The notes under the pieces: model-generated
Databases searched by the model: none
The model's input: the letters and a program-made list of their open reading frames with translations, nothing else
What the model was told of the DNA's origin: nothing
Shown: positions 20,734 through 32,732 of the stretch, piece by piece
Layout of the letters: the number at the start of each line of letters is the position of its first letter
Numbering within the stretch: the stretch's first letter is position 1
NCBI RefSeq assembly: GCF_014633365.1
Contig: NC_068349.1
Coordinates: 23,264,753-23,328,752 of the forward strand
DNA length: 64,000 nt
From: Diospyros lotus
Taxonomy: Eukaryota; Streptophyta; Magnoliopsida; Ericales; Ebenaceae
Direction of reading: 5' to 3'
Position numbers and translations under genes: made by a program

Positions 20734-22566
20734 TGAAAGTTAAGCAAGATCGCTACGGGGCAAGCAGTGTAGTTCAAAATTTTGAACCTAACCCCGATCC
20801 CAGCGATTGGACCAACGTCGAAATCAAACAATCACATACATAATAAAGTAAATCTAACCTTTAGATTTTTAAGTCGTTTGCGGATTCAAGCCGTCCAAGT
20901 GTCCGGCCTCTAACTTGTGATAAGCGGCGCGCGTCCGTTGGCGAGGAGAGCGGAATGGGAGTGCTAGCTCCTTCTCCTAACAAGGCTTATGAATGGACGG
21001 GAAAATAATTTATTTTCAACTCTTGAAAACCAAAAAAAAATAAGAGGCATCATTTTGGGCATCCCATAAAGGGCTATTTATAAATAAGCAACCTCCTAGG
21101 GTTTTCCCAAACCCTAGGGGACATGGATTGGGCTAGCCCATTAATCCTAGTCCAACTAGAAATTAAAGTGGCCCAAATTCATTTATAAATATGTGGCCCA
21201 AATCTAATTCAAGCCCAAATAATTAATATTTAATATTTGGCCCAAATCTTATTTAGCCCAAATATAATATTTATTATTTAATATTTGACCCAAATCTAAT
21301 TTAGCTCAAATATTTAATTTAATTTAATATTTGGCCCAAATACTTTATTTGGCCCAAGTATTAAATTAAGCCCAAATTATTAAATTAGAAACTTCTTTCT
21401 AATTTAATCAATTGCTATTTTAGGAAACCTTTTCCTTTATGACGACCCCTCGTCATATCGACGTCATTACGTCTGTTTGTTCTTTTCCCGTGAGAACCTA
21501 CGACGGCACAACTTCTTGCCGAAGTGTCCCACTTAACCATACGTCCGCTTTCCTAGTTTAAGCCAGGGACCGTGCCTATTGCGTATGACTCATTAGGCTC
21601 CCGAATATGTTGGCAATGTGTCGGTACGAACACATAAGACAAGATTGGCCTCTAGCAAGGTATCATGCCTACCCAATTATTCAGAAGGATTCATAATCCG
21701 CAAATAACCTTTCACGAGCATGGTTACCGTGTAATTCGATCCTCTCGTCAATGTATCCTATGTGATCTCAAGTTGGCAATGTGTTGCTTGATTATGATCA
21801 CATAAGTCTTTCTTCGGTTATCCGGATATCTTCACTTAATAGAAAGTGAATCAATAACTCCTTATTGATCTCTTTCACCATGGCCATGGATTTAAAGTGA
21901 ATATCCACCGAAGGCGCCTTAGATACATCATCCTCTATCAAGGGATAGACGAGTCCCATCTTAGTTATGCACCCATCTCCATAAGCCTCACGATATGCCC
22001 AACGATCGCCCACGTGCAGCCTTCATCTAGGCCCATCGAAACGATGTCAAAGCATATCGGTCTTCTTATGAGATGACCGTGACAACCTCAGGTCCAAGGA
22101 TTAGTTACACCCATCTCGTATGAGAATTCTATCAACATTTAACCAAAATGGATTCTCATGGCGAGTCATGTCCAGTGACATGTTCTCCAACATTGGTCAC
22201 CTATGTACTTGTCTAGGCATCCCCATGCCTATGGGTGTGAGTCCCCCATTGCTATCACATAGCAAAAACATAGCACATACAAGTCTTACCGCAATTGTCA
22301 ATGTCCATTCTTGACATTGCTATGACTTGGGACATTTAATGATGTCGAGAAACTGTGATGCATCATCTCACATCTTTATAGATTAATCACAGTATACATC
22401 ATATGGACTTCTATCTAGTTTCATCCGATCATTACCTTAATAACAAGAAACTAATAGAATGACTTCTTGTAGAATTAAATAACTCTTTATTCAATATGAA
22501 ATATGATTAAAAATGTTAGCGTACAATTTGCCCAATCTAATTGGGTCTAGAGCACCTACACTAACA
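20734..22566 (-). repeat. Copia-1 5' LTR
   Basis: 1833 bp, partner of 2383-4246. In element sense it runs from TGTTAG at 22566 to TTTCA at 20734. It contains the GGCCCAAAT repeat block (21173-21390) and a TATA-like box. Flanked at 22567-22571 by the GCAAG target duplication. Confidence 0.93.
21071..21090 (-). promoter_or_regulatory. TATA-like box of the copia-1 5' LTR
   Basis: In element sense TGCTTATTTATAAATAGCCC. The core TTTATAAATA is well placed for a start about 30 bases further on, leaving about 310 bases of R-U5 before the primer site. Conserved in all four copia LTRs in the window. Confidence 0.6.
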
Positions 22567-23175
22567 GCAAGCATGCGAGGGAATGCAGCAATGTCCAAGA
22601 TAGTGTTAGAGAATAAACCTCGATGGTTGAGGCGCCCACACATGAGGCAACGGTTAGCATAGCTAAACCCAATTGAGTGGGGCGAATGCCATGGGCAGCT
22701 GCGCTGGCTGAGAGACGCGAACACACTAGCAGACTGAGTTGGCCGAGATGTGAAGGACATAGGGGTAATCTGTGTGCCTTGGCAGGAGGCAAAGCCAATA
22801 GGCGAGAACGATTCTAGCTCTAGGTGGGGGCGACTAATGCACTCTCGCAATATGCGACCTAGCAGACGATTTTCCCACGCGGTGCATGCGACCCATGTGG
22901 GTTTAAGGGGACAATGACAAGGCATAATTGCTTGTAATTTTGTACTCTATACATATGTGGCTTGAGGGGTGATTTTGGTAGCTTTTAGAGAGTATAGCCT
23001 AGGCCATTCTTTGTATTCTCGGATTTGAATATAAAGTTGGGATTTTTTCGTATTCTTTGTGTGTGCTTCTGTTTATATTGTGCATTAACCTCGGAGGGTT
23101 GTTAGCTGATCTAAGTGGACTAACTTAGAGCCATCACAAGGTTGCTAACTGGAATTAAAGGCTAGTCTTGTGACA
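22567..23175 (+). mobile_element. 5' LTR of a decayed Ty3/gypsy element, second part
   Basis: Continuation of the LTR begun at 1727, displaced by copia-1; 22567-22571 is the right-hand target duplication. Ends in CTTGTGACA at 23175 and is followed within three bases by a tRNA-Met primer site, so it is the 5' LTR of a plus-strand element. Confidence 0.6.
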
Positions 23176-23178
23176 AGT

Positions 23179-23192
23179 TGGTATTAGAGCAC
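23179..23192 (+). promoter_or_regulatory. Primer-binding site, tRNA-Met type with one mismatch
   Basis: TGGTATTAGAGCAC, three bases after the LTR end. One transition from the usual TGGTATCAGAGCAC. The same C-to-T change is present in the chromovirus primer site at 39048-39059. Confidence 0.75.
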
Positions 23193-23228
23193 AAGGTTCA
23201 ATGTTGTACAAAGAAGCGAGAAAAATCA

Positions 23229-23525
23229 ATGGCTAGTGGAAATGAAGTTATCCGTGACTAAGTGGCTTGTCTTGAAGCTCATGTGGGGGAGAGGGACCCC
23301 ACTGACGAAGTTCCATTGACACAAAAGGTGGTAGAAGTAGCTCGATTTTTTTCTATTTAAAGGTGTGATTCTAAGAAAAATTCGGTCACAACAGAAGGTA
23401 AAATGAAGAAGAAAAATTGAGGAGGAAGCGGACGCGCACAATAGTGAAAAAATGAGGAAATCAATGGAAAAATTGAAGGAAAAATTATGCAATTGGAGTT
23501 TGAGAGTACCAAGTAGGTAGGGAAA
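23229..23525 (+). pseudogene. Remnant of a chromovirus-like gag
   Basis: ATG at 23229-23231, 37 bases after the primer site. Reading starts MASGNEVIRD, meets a TAA, then continues VACLEAHVGERDPTDEVPL, which resembles chromovirus Gag N-termini. Further stops follow and then a Lys/Glu-rich stretch. No zinc knuckle, protease or pol follows, so the rest of the element has been lost. Confidence 0.45.
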
Positions 23526-23697
23526 TTATATTAGGAATTCTGTGCAGTTGAAATTTAATTTAGAATGCGATTTTATTAATTTTCTAGTAAAATTATATTA
23601 TATTACAATGTGTATTAATTTTGCGATATGTGAGCAGAAAAACACTGAAATCCACTGTTGAAAGGTAAGCTCTCTACCTCCTTTGTAGGGTTCCTTT
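23526..23697 (+). mobile_element. Gypsy-type LTR fragment, part 1
   Basis: AT-rich piece continuing across the solo copia LTR into 25188-26138. Its end (CTGTTGAAAGGTAAGCTCTC) and the continuation resemble the downstream half of the gypsy LTR at 27717-29885. Where it begins is unclear. Confidence 0.4.
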
Positions 23698-25182
23698 TGT
23701 TGGAAATGTATGCCCTAAAGACACGTTTTGTTTAATTTATGGTAATGATGTTTCTTTTATTCAGTTTATGGCACATATATTATTTGCATTTAATTGTTGG
23801 AAAGGTGTCCATGCTATTAAGTAAGTGATTCATGTGATGGGTCGTTCTTCACAGTTAGGCATGAATCATGGGTACTTAATAAGCAAGAAAATATAACTCT
23901 TGATCTTTTGATAGAACTGGGCATTCTATCATGATAAGATCATTGTGCAATAGATCCTAATGGAGGATGGCTTGCCTTAGCCAGTAAACAGTCCGTTTAC
24001 TCTAATTGTACAAGCGCATTTGGAATGCGTAGAGTGGACCTGTGATAGAAGCTAATGACAAAGTGCTAATTATCATGGAGCTAGTCTATCACTGCTACTA
24101 CGTGGACGAGTACTCTAATACTTGAGTATTAGTTGGTCGTCTAGTGAACCTAGAGCTATATTCTTAGATTCATTGCAGGTGAGGTCTGTCAAAGATCAAT
24201 ATCCTTTTGAGTTGGGAGTATGGTTTCTAATTAGCTAAGACAGACTAATACAAGATAGTTTCTGTGATTCACCCCCTTGTGATTGTCCAAGAATAATCGA
24301 ATAATCCAGGGCCCTGGGAACGTGACTTATGAGTGTGTGCTTCTGGGTAGCTCCCAATGATAAGCAAGTACATTCGAGTAGTCACGGATTATTGGACTAG
24401 TGATCTAAGGATGGTAGAAGTCATTTAGAAAGGTGTTAGTACATTATTCCTTTCTAAATGATGGGTGTTACGCAGAGGGGTATTTTCGTCATTACACTAG
24501 TAGGTCAAAGACATGGCATATGCAAAATTATTCGTGGGGTCAGTGTTACCATATGGTGATAGTTGGAACACTTAGAATGACAAAATATAGCTACTAGGTA
24601 GCAGGGATATTTTGGTCATTTTAGCAGCCGTGAATAATTTGTCTTTTGGTCCCCGGGGTAGCTCGATGTAACTCATGTATTTTTAATACATTTGGCTTGT
24701 TGGATGAATTACATTAAGAGAGAATTATTTTATTTAGAATAGTCCATTGGGCTAAAATAAAATAATAGTTCATAAGGGTTTTAATTAATTAATTGGGCTA
24801 ACCCAATTAGGAAATTAATTAAAAGATTTGGCCCATTAGGGTTTGGCCCACTAGGGTTTTAACCCTAGGGTTCTCCCTATATATATCTCTCTTTAGTTGT
24901 TTTTTAATTCAAGTCGTTTTTCATTCTTCTTCACCGAAGAGAGGCCACGAGTTCGAGTCATACTCCGGAAGATCGAAAGGGGGCGTTTGAGTTCTGATGC
25001 GACGGAGCCGAAGGCTAGCAGGACAGCCGTCGTCTCCTCCACGCGAAGAAGCTCCCATCGCTCCATTCCGTCCGGTAATCCGCCGTAAAAGTAAGTCTCC
25101 TAGACTCTAACCAATACGAGGATCGTTTTTATTTTAAAAACGCTTCCGTTGCATGCTTTTGATCCTCGTTCATGATCCTTCA
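23698..25182 (+). mobile_element. Solo LTR of a Ty1/copia element
   Basis: 1485 bp, TGTTGGAAATG...GATCCTTCA, flanked by perfect target duplications CCTTT (23693-23697 and 25183-25187) with no internal region, hence a solo LTR left by recombination. TATA-like TATATATAT at 24878-24886 supports the plus orientation. A GC-rich leader-like segment (24940-25085) with a splice-donor-like GTAAGT follows. It is a different family from copia-1 and copia-2. Confidence 0.85.
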
Positions 25183-25187
25183 CCTTT

Positions 25188-26138
25188 GCTTTACGAATTT
25201 CATTCCCTCCTTAATCCAATTTGGTTTCGAGTATTATTTATATGAATTATAGATTTCTTTAGTGTAAATTAAATTAAATAAGAGACTTTCTGGTATTTTA
25301 TTTGTTAAATGCTTATAGGGTATTATATAGCCCCTATTTCCTTGGGAATGGTGTCGAACTAATTCGAGACTAGGTTCCTAGAGGTTGGGGTACAGTTATG
25401 GGTTCCTCAGGTATGAGTGATCGTAATAGGAGGCATGAGCTGTCGAGCGGTAAGGCAAGTGTTGACTATTTAGCGACGATGGAGCGAACTGTTGACAAGC
25501 CCAATGAAGCATATCGATATATTGTTCTTAGTCATGGACTGTTGACCTGTGCCTGGTCACTATCGACTAGCTCTACCATTATATGACATACTGCATGGCA
25601 TTATAGTGCATGGGATTGTGCTTCCATCATTGGGGGGTGCATAAGTTGTGAATGATTGGACACGAACATTTTAGAATGACTAGGTGCACAAGCATTGCAT
25701 TGGATGTGTATTCCTATGTGGGTGAAGCATGGCCTGATACCTAGCTTATGGGGGCCAATGTATCACGTTGATGCTTACTATGCCATTGCATCTATTATTT
25801 GTTACATTACATGGATACAATATGATATGGTATGGAGTTGACCCTCGATAGCTAAGAGTGGAGCGCAACTCCAGGTAGCTATGACTCGGGAACTCCGGCA
25901 TGTGGATTATGTTACGAGGGCCTCGGGCTCATGTGAGTTATACTAGCTAGATCTTGGCTGCAACATGTTTGCATGCTGGGACTTGGGTTCCAGGAAGTGC
26001 ATTTCTTGTATGGGCCCCAAGGACTATTATGTGCATTAATATATTTATGTTGAGCACTGGATATTTTGGTGTATGGCATGGTGTGCCGTTTTAATTTCAC
26101 TGCACAGCATTTCATGGGATGTATTTAGTGCAAGAGAG
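25188..26138 (+). mobile_element. Gypsy-type LTR fragment, part 2
   Basis: Continuation of 23526-23697 after the solo copia LTR. Noncoding, with GC and AT mixture typical of R-U5 of long gypsy LTRs. It is interrupted at 26138 by the solo LTR with GAGAG duplications (left copy 26134-26138) and resumes at 30729. Confidence 0.5.
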
Positions 26139-27716
26139 TGTGACGCCCCGTTCCCACTTACGGGTGCCACTCGTGAACAATTACCCCAATTGTCCACCTG
26201 CCTGGCCTTTTGTGAAGGGCGGACCATGTTTCAAGATGAAACGCCCTAGGTGAGAACTAGGCTTGTCCTTCCCTTCCCTTAACCCCAGGATTCACTAGCA
26301 GAATTGGGCTTAACCACACCGCACTTGGCTAAAAGAAATCTCATTAGGATGCCCAACTACCATTTACTTATTTATTTTAATTCTTCTTCCATCCAAGAAT
26401 TTCACCGGGCTCCATAAAATTCACAAGTTCAATTAATACATTGATTTTACCAATTTTTGGAGGAAAAACTCATAATTTTTTTTTCTCTTGGGCTTTAAAC
26501 CCCAAATTTTCTAGAATTTTTAGCCCTCATACATGCATCAAAAACATCCACTTTTCACATCCCCAAAGCCTCATTTCCCAAACAAAAATCATTTGATTTA
26601 ATTTCTTTGGTGCTTCCCACAACACACCAAAAATAAGGCTTTCACCAAAACTTAGGCTTTAACATGCCATAAGCCATAATCTCATTTTCATAGTAGAATC
26701 ATACATTCCAAAACCAAAATACACCCATGGACTTAATTTTTAACAAACCATAATCACAAAATAATTTACACCACATGAATAAAATGTAACAAGGTAGGCT
26801 TCCCTAAGCCATACAATACACTTGAATCTTCATTTCCATGCTTCCACAAGCCATTCCACTTTGTCTTGATTTTTCTCATGCTTTCACAACCTATATGTGA
26901 GGGTAAAAACATCATGAGCTATTAAGCTCAATAAGGGTGAAATGCAAAATAAATATGAACATAACAAGATTATATGATGTCAAATGCATGTAAGTGTGGC
27001 TAGGTCTCTTTGCCCTCACAATCCACCAAGGTTAGAGACATTAACCCACCATTTCAACCATGTTCCCAAACTGCCCTATGGCCATAGGTCTCATGAACAC
27101 AATAGAACATACCAAATGCAACATATATATTTATGAACCATACTTACAACACATTACAAGGCCACCCTCCCATAGGGCCATCCCTTACCTCATTCTTTTC
27201 TTTGAAGCTACAAACTCTCACTAGCTTCCTTCCAATACTTCTCCTAAAGAGATTCATTGAAACAAAATATAAAGAAACTAAGCCCCCCATCAAGACAAGT
27301 AACAAGATCTTACACTACCCAAAGGAAAGAATACTTACCTTCTTGTTAATCTTCTTTCCCTTTCTTTCTTTTCTTCTCTTTTCTTCTCCTTGGCAGGCTT
27401 CTTCCATTCTCTTACTTTCTTTCATTCTTTCAAATGGAAAAAGGGAGACAAGTCTTCCTTACTTGCCCTTATATACTACCATTTTCCATTTTTAAGAATG
27501 GATCTATACCATTCATTAAAAGCACAATCCATGTGCTTAAGGAGAATTAAATCTCCACCTTCCATTTCAAATAAACAAATCTCCTCTCTTGGAGAAAGCA
27601 CAATCCATGCCATTTCCTCTCTTTAAATCTCAACCATTGGATTACTTTGCCTTTACAAGACTTAATCTCTACCCTTAAAAGGAAGCACAATCCATGTGCC
27701 TTTCCAAGAATTAATT

Positions 27717-29885
27717 TGTAATACCTCATATTTTCGTAAGGTTGCCACCTATTTTAAGTGAGTTTAAAATATCGAAAAATATGCTTGAAATGGCAACAAG
27801 TGACCGAATCGGTCGTAGGGAGTGCCCTGGAGCTTAGCTACCTAAGGACAAAGGTATATTTTTGACGAGCGTCTCAAGCCAATATTTATGGCGCTGAAAG
27901 AAATAAAATAAGAGACGGTTTTCGGTTAAGCTAAGTTATAGCCTGAAAAGACCGAATGATGGTAAGGGCTTCCCGAAAATCGTACATATCAAGTAATTTT
28001 GAGTTATTAATTTTGAGATTTTAAGTATCTCGATAAATTTGATGTTTTAGAGTGTAATTGTAATTAGAAAATTATCCAAATAAAATAAGGATGAAATTTG
28101 GAGCTTATGTGGTAAAATATTAAAGTTGAGGACTTGAAATAAGGGCCAAAATATCATTTGAAACAAGTTAGGGAATTAGCTTGGATTTCAAAAGTTAAAT
28201 CCATTCTAGTTTTGGATTTCAAAAGCAATTCAAATATATCTTTCAGTCTTTGGAGTCCATGGCTAAGATTGTGACAAGTGGCATAATATGATTGGTTCAA
28301 GTAATCTATAAATAGGCACCATGGTTTGTTCTCAAACCATTAAAGAGAGATTTGATGAGTGAAGCACTCTAAGTGAAGAAGGTTTCTCTAGAGAGAGAGA
28401 AGGAAGTTCGGGAAGAAGGCGGGAAGAAAGCGGCGGAGAAGCGGTGGAGAACGAGCCTTGTCGGAGTTATAGGTTTTCGTCGGAATTTGTTAAAATTAGT
28501 CAGAAGAAAAGTGAATTAAGTCTTTTTTTTTTTGATAATCCTGTAGAGGGGGAAGAAAGGGTCATGTAGGTTCAAACGGGGGTCTAATCGGAGTTAAAAT
28601 GAGGAAATTATGGCCGAAATATGAAAATGGGATGAAGCTGTCCGAATTCTGCTCGGCAGCGCGTGAGTTACACACGCCGGAAATAGCTGCGCGTGAAGGC
28701 GCGTGGCCGACATTCTCGGGGCATGTGAGAGGTCATTTTTCCTTGAAAGTTTCCAGTTATTCCCCTAATTTAATACCACACAACCCTATGTAAAAATATT
28801 TGAGGTTAGGTTTACCAAAATATGTGTTTTCTATAGAAACCTAGGCTGTTTGCTGTGAAAGTATACCGTCGAAGAGATAAACCAATAAGGTGAGACTCCT
28901 ATACTCCAAATCCTTTTTTTTATTCTCTTATGAGAGACTTTTATTGCATGAGATGTGTTTTATGAAGTTCTTACACGTAAACTCTTGTTATTCTCTTATG
29001 TGAAATCATGTTGCATATATGAAATGTATTTTTCTGAAAATTATATGCTATTGGCTTTTTAACTGCTGCATTTATAAAAATCGTGTGGCCATACTGTTGT
29101 ACCTATTTGTTATTGGCCGAGGGTAAAAGTCGGATATCTCCCGAGAGATGCTATGCGTGCGCTATCGAGAAAGCTCTCGTGGGGAAGACCGTCAGTCTAA
29201 GGAACAACGGATGTGGTGCTTGCATGAGTTCTATGAGGTCAAGTCGAAGTGACACGGTTAAGGACCTCCCTAGAGGCGCTATGCGTGCGCCATTAAGAAA
29301 GCTCTCGTTGGAGGAGATTGACGTGTTCACGAGACACTTCGGAGTAGTTTTCGTTGTCTTCTCATACATTTTATAGTTGATCATGCATCAATATAAACTG
29401 TTTTTGGAGTTTCTCACTAGAAGATTCATCTTCTAATTGGACTATGTCCCTGGAATATTCAAACATTCTAGGTTCGACGAGCAGCTCTAAGGGAAAGGAG
29501 ATAGCAGAAGACTTAGCTTAAATTATTGTCTGTAGCATGATTAACATATTTTTGTTTATGTGCGAACCTATGTAATTTTGGATATGTTTAAGATGTTCAG
29601 TTATCACTTGATGATGTCCATGTAATATATTTTGTAGATGTCTTAAGCAATTTTACGATAAATAAAGTATTATGGTTGAGAACCATATTAGATTCGATCT
29701 AGCTTCTGCATTCAAGATTTTAACTCCTGTCTTAGCTATTTGATTATTGGGTTTGTTAAGTTGAGAAGGTAAAAATTAGGGTTTTTGGGATATTATGTGA
29801 TGTATGACAGCTATTGTAATATGAAAATTTTTTATATTCCCGAAATCATAAGTTATAACATGCCAAAAAAATTTGGGGTGTTACA
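27717..29885 (+). mobile_element. Solo-type gypsy LTR nested in another solo LTR
   Basis: 2169 bp, TGTAATACCTC...GGGGTGTTACA. Plus orientation from the TATA-like CTATAAATAGG (28306-28316). The first 250 bases resemble the LTR start at 31676. Flanks TAATT and ATCTT do not match, so no target duplication is visible. No internal region is attached. Contains a 33-bp imperfect repeat at 29150-29182 and 29278-29310. Confidence 0.75.
29150..29310 (+). repeat. Two copies of a GCTATGCGTGCGC-type repeat
   Basis: A 33-bp segment with GCTATGCGTGCGC and AAGAAAGCTCTCGT (first copy GAGAAAGC) occurs at 29150-29182 and 29278-29310, 128 bp apart, inside the transcribed half of the LTR. Confidence 0.7.
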
Positions 29886-30728
29886 ATCTTAGCCATTCAA
29901 AATTAATCTTTAAATTAAATCATTAATATGTTGGCAATCCTTGACAACCTTCAAGACTAAATGGTGGCCCTTAGATCATTTCCAATTCCAAGAATCAATC
30001 TTATCTCTCCAATTTTTCATTTCTTTCCCATTTAAATTAATGAGACTATTTTCACCCCATCACATGAGAGACTACCTTGAGAGACATAAAACATTTCTTT
30101 CTCATTTAAATAAATCCCACCACTTTCAAACATTAATGGGTGACTAATTTTTCATTTTTCTTTGGATTTATTTAATTCACCATAATCATTCTTTTCATTA
30201 AATTCTTAAAAGACTAATATCATTTCCTTTTGCATTTAATTAATTCCCTCTTTTAACTTGGACCACATTAAGCCATGTGTCACTCCAAGACACCAACTTT
30301 GGCTTCCAAGTTCTAATCTCATCCATCCATGTGGCATCACCACATTTATTCTCCAATATAGGGAAAATTAATTATTTTCTCAAATAATAGAATATCCACC
30401 ATTTTCCCAATATTCCATAATTAAATTCCTTTATGGAATTAATTCCAAAATTACCAAAACACTCTTTGTGAATTATTAATCCCATTTATCTCCACATAAA
30501 TACAAAATTGAGATTTAATTCACTTACACACCTATCTCCACATAAGAATTATTTTTAATTTACCAAAATACCCTTTATTGGACTTTACTATTCAAATTAT
30601 CAAAATACCCCTCTCTTAGGGCACCTTCATTCTCAAGGATCCATCACCTTCTCAAGGGTATTTTTGGAAGTTTCACACACTTCTTTTCTTATTCCCTTAA
30701 CACCAGTAACACCAGGTGTTACAGAGAG

Positions 30729-31105
30729 TTATCCCCGGCTTTATCATTATTTTTCCTATTATTCATACTGAGCCTTGTGGCTCACCTTTATTTTAACAAC
30801 ATTCCAGGTGTGGGAGCTGATGTCAAGGATGGGAGCTTATGGCGTGTCAGTCTTAGGTGGTTATGTGTATAGGGCAATCCCAACTGAGAAGATCTCTGGT
30901 AGTGAGTTCTAAACAGGGGCTTAGATGTTATGTTTAACTAGACTTGATTGATTGATGTGTAGTTGTGTATAGAAAAAGCTCCTGAAATGTGTATTTATAA
31001 TTAATTTACTTCCACTGTTCAACAGTTGTGGGCAAAATTTCAGCCCATATATTTTTTTTATCAGAGTGTTTGTAAATAAAAATTGAGGAAATTTTGGGTC
31101 GTTAC
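30729..31105 (+). mobile_element. Gypsy-type LTR fragment, part 3 (LTR end)
   Basis: Resumes the LTR interrupted at 26138. Contains TACTGAGCCTTGTGGCTCA (30767-30785), which corresponds to TACTGAGTCTTTATGACTCA near the end of the LARD LTR, and finishes at GGGTCGTTAC, one base short of the usual TTACA. No primer site follows. Confidence 0.55.
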
Positions 31106-31675
31106 TAAATTAAAAATTTTATGTGCATCTAACATACACAGTGAAAGTAATAAAACACTTACTACACACAACTTGGATATTTAAGCAGTATGTTATTTCA
31201 TCATATGAAATGCAATAAATAAATACCTGATGTTTGATGTCAAGTTGGATATAGAAACCTTTTCTCTATATTGAGACAAAATCTATCTAACGTCGTGGTG
31301 GTCCTAGTCTATCCACACCTAGCGTGCAATTTGATACTTCTTTATGCACATTTTTCGTGCTACACTAAGGATTCCATACCACTAGCACCCGTGTATCTAT
31401 TCACGCGTGACACTCACGCTTAATTGATTTATCAGAGCAGTAACATAAATTGATAGAAATAGAGAATGGAAAATAGAAGCCAAGCAAAACTTTGTTAAAC
31501 CCCAATTGTACTGTTCCGTTTAATTTCATACTCACCAAGCCACTCCACCTACATCTCTAATTGTGCGCCATGTGGATAATAAGTGGGAGAGTTGAGGCAA
31601 CATCGGGAGTCAACTCTCATCCATTAGCTAGTCGACTGTTGAGACATTTTACTCTTAGTGCTCTAGTATGCTAAC
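31106..31675. other. Unassigned spacer
   Basis: No open frame, repeat or terminal motif that I recognise. Begins directly at the truncated LTR end and stops where the next LTR starts. A partial primer-site-like ATCAGAGCAG occurs at 31430-31439 but no LTR end precedes it. Confidence 0.5.
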
Positions 31676-32732
31676 TGTAATACCCTAAATTATTAAGTGA
31701 TTGAATCTACTACAGGAAATTCCCTAGAGCTTAGATATCTAAGAAAAAGGATATTAGATTGACGAGGATCTCAAGGCAAGATTTATGTCATTGAATGAAA
31801 TTGGAATAGAGACAATTTTTGGTAATATTATAATGCAGCCTGAAATTTTGAATGATCGTAAGGGACTTGCGAAAAATCAACGAAACCTTGAGGGGATTCA
31901 AGTTTTTCATAAGAAACAACCCTGAAGTGGTTCAAGATGAAACAAAAGGATTCACAATCAAAACATACATTCAAGTCTAAGTGCAAATTATTAATCTTGA
32001 TCGATGGTGGTCAATATGATGTTTTTTCTAAATCTTTGGGGATGAAATGAAGAGTTTAGAACTCATGAGCCTTAATGGAATTGTTGGAAAACTCAGGGAT
32101 ACTGAGAAAAGGTCCAAACTGTAATTGGAATTTAGAAGAGGGTCCAAGTGAAAAAAAAAACAAAAGTCGGGTGTGAAACCTACAAACCGTTGGCTGCCAC
32201 ACTGTCACCGTCGGCCAACCACCTACCACCGTCGGGAAGGTCACCTAAGGGTTCTAGAATAGCCTCTAATCCATGATGAGTCGATTGGTGGTTTCCATTG
32301 GTTGGAATTGGCCGCGATTGGAAGGGAATTTATGGCAGACATAGCTGGAAAATTTGACTGAAAGATCAAGCGATTTTTATCATAATTCAAGGATATTCGA
32401 GGAACTTAGTGGCTAGATTTGAACCTTAGGGATTAAGTAAGCTTGAGATTTGTCATGTTTTGGCTAAAATTTGCCTATAAATAGAGCATTTGAGGTCGAG
32501 GGTTTCATTTAAGTTTGAGCTTAAATTCGAGGTGTTTGAGAGTGATTCAAGTGGTTTAGATAAGGGGATTTTATTCCTCGTGTCATGGAGATTTTTTCTA
32601 GAGAATTTGGTGAGGTTTCGTGAATAGGTTTCAAGCTTGACCGAAAAATTAGGTAAGTCGCTAGAGCTCGACTATAATTGGATGCTTTGGGGCACTTTCG
32701 GTGAAGTTTTAGGGCAACCAAGGGTACCCTTA
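31676..32732 (+). mobile_element. Gypsy-type LTR, 5' part
   Basis: Starts TGTAATACCCT. TATA-like CCTATAAATAG at 32474-32484 gives the plus orientation. The U3 part is similar in blocks to 27717-28100 (AGAGCTTAG, TTGACGAG, AGCCTGAAA, AATGATCGTAAGGG). Interrupted at 32732 by the chromovirus (target duplication CCTTA at 32728-32732) and continued at 54894. Confidence 0.65.

Larger units (their letters stand above)
2383..22566 (-). mobile_element. Ty1/copia retrotransposon copia-1, split by a nested Athila element
   Basis: Complete element on the minus strand, bounded by 5-bp target duplications GCAAG (2378-2382 and 22567-22571). LTRs are 1864 and 1833 bp, starting TGTTAG and ending TTTCA in element sense. 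Internal order in element sense is primer site, about 2-kb leader, Gag, protease, integrase, RT, RNase H and polypurine tract, which is the copia order. Without the Athila insertion it would be about 9.55 kb. The LTRs differ by roughly 18 substitutions plus one 31-bp duplication, about 1%, so insertion was recent. It cannot encode working proteins now: three in-frame stops, a deleted RNase H core and a 10.6-kb insertion. I did not fix its lineage within plant copia. Confidence 0.95.
26139..30723 (-). mobile_element. Solo gypsy LTR, itself split by a second LTR
   Basis: Ends TGTGACGCCCCG (26139) and GGTGTTACA (30723), flanked by perfect GAGAG duplications (26134-26138 and 30724-30728). Without the nested 27717-29885 it is about 2.4 kb. 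Read on the minus strand, its last 150 bases closely match the end of the LARD LTR (GTGGCACYCGTAAGTGGGA and CACCTAGGGCGTTTC), so it belongs to a related family and lies in minus orientation. Confidence 0.85.

Noticed and set aside
19979..20743. Long open frames (up to 254 codons) on both strands of the GC-rich copia-1 leader
   Set aside because: Stop codons are rare in such GC-rich DNA; frames overlap in several phases, are Arg/Ala-rich with no domain, and are not kept in copia-2.
25188..25240. TTGGTTTCGAG (about 25221-25231) as a primer-binding site after the solo copia LTR
   Set aside because: Two mismatches to the consensus, and the perfect CCTTT duplications place the LTR end at 25182, leaving it outside the element.
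29083..29376. 97-codon frame in the nested solo LTR with internal repeats
   Set aside because: The peptide repeats come from the 33-bp DNA repeat; no start context and it lies in an LTR.
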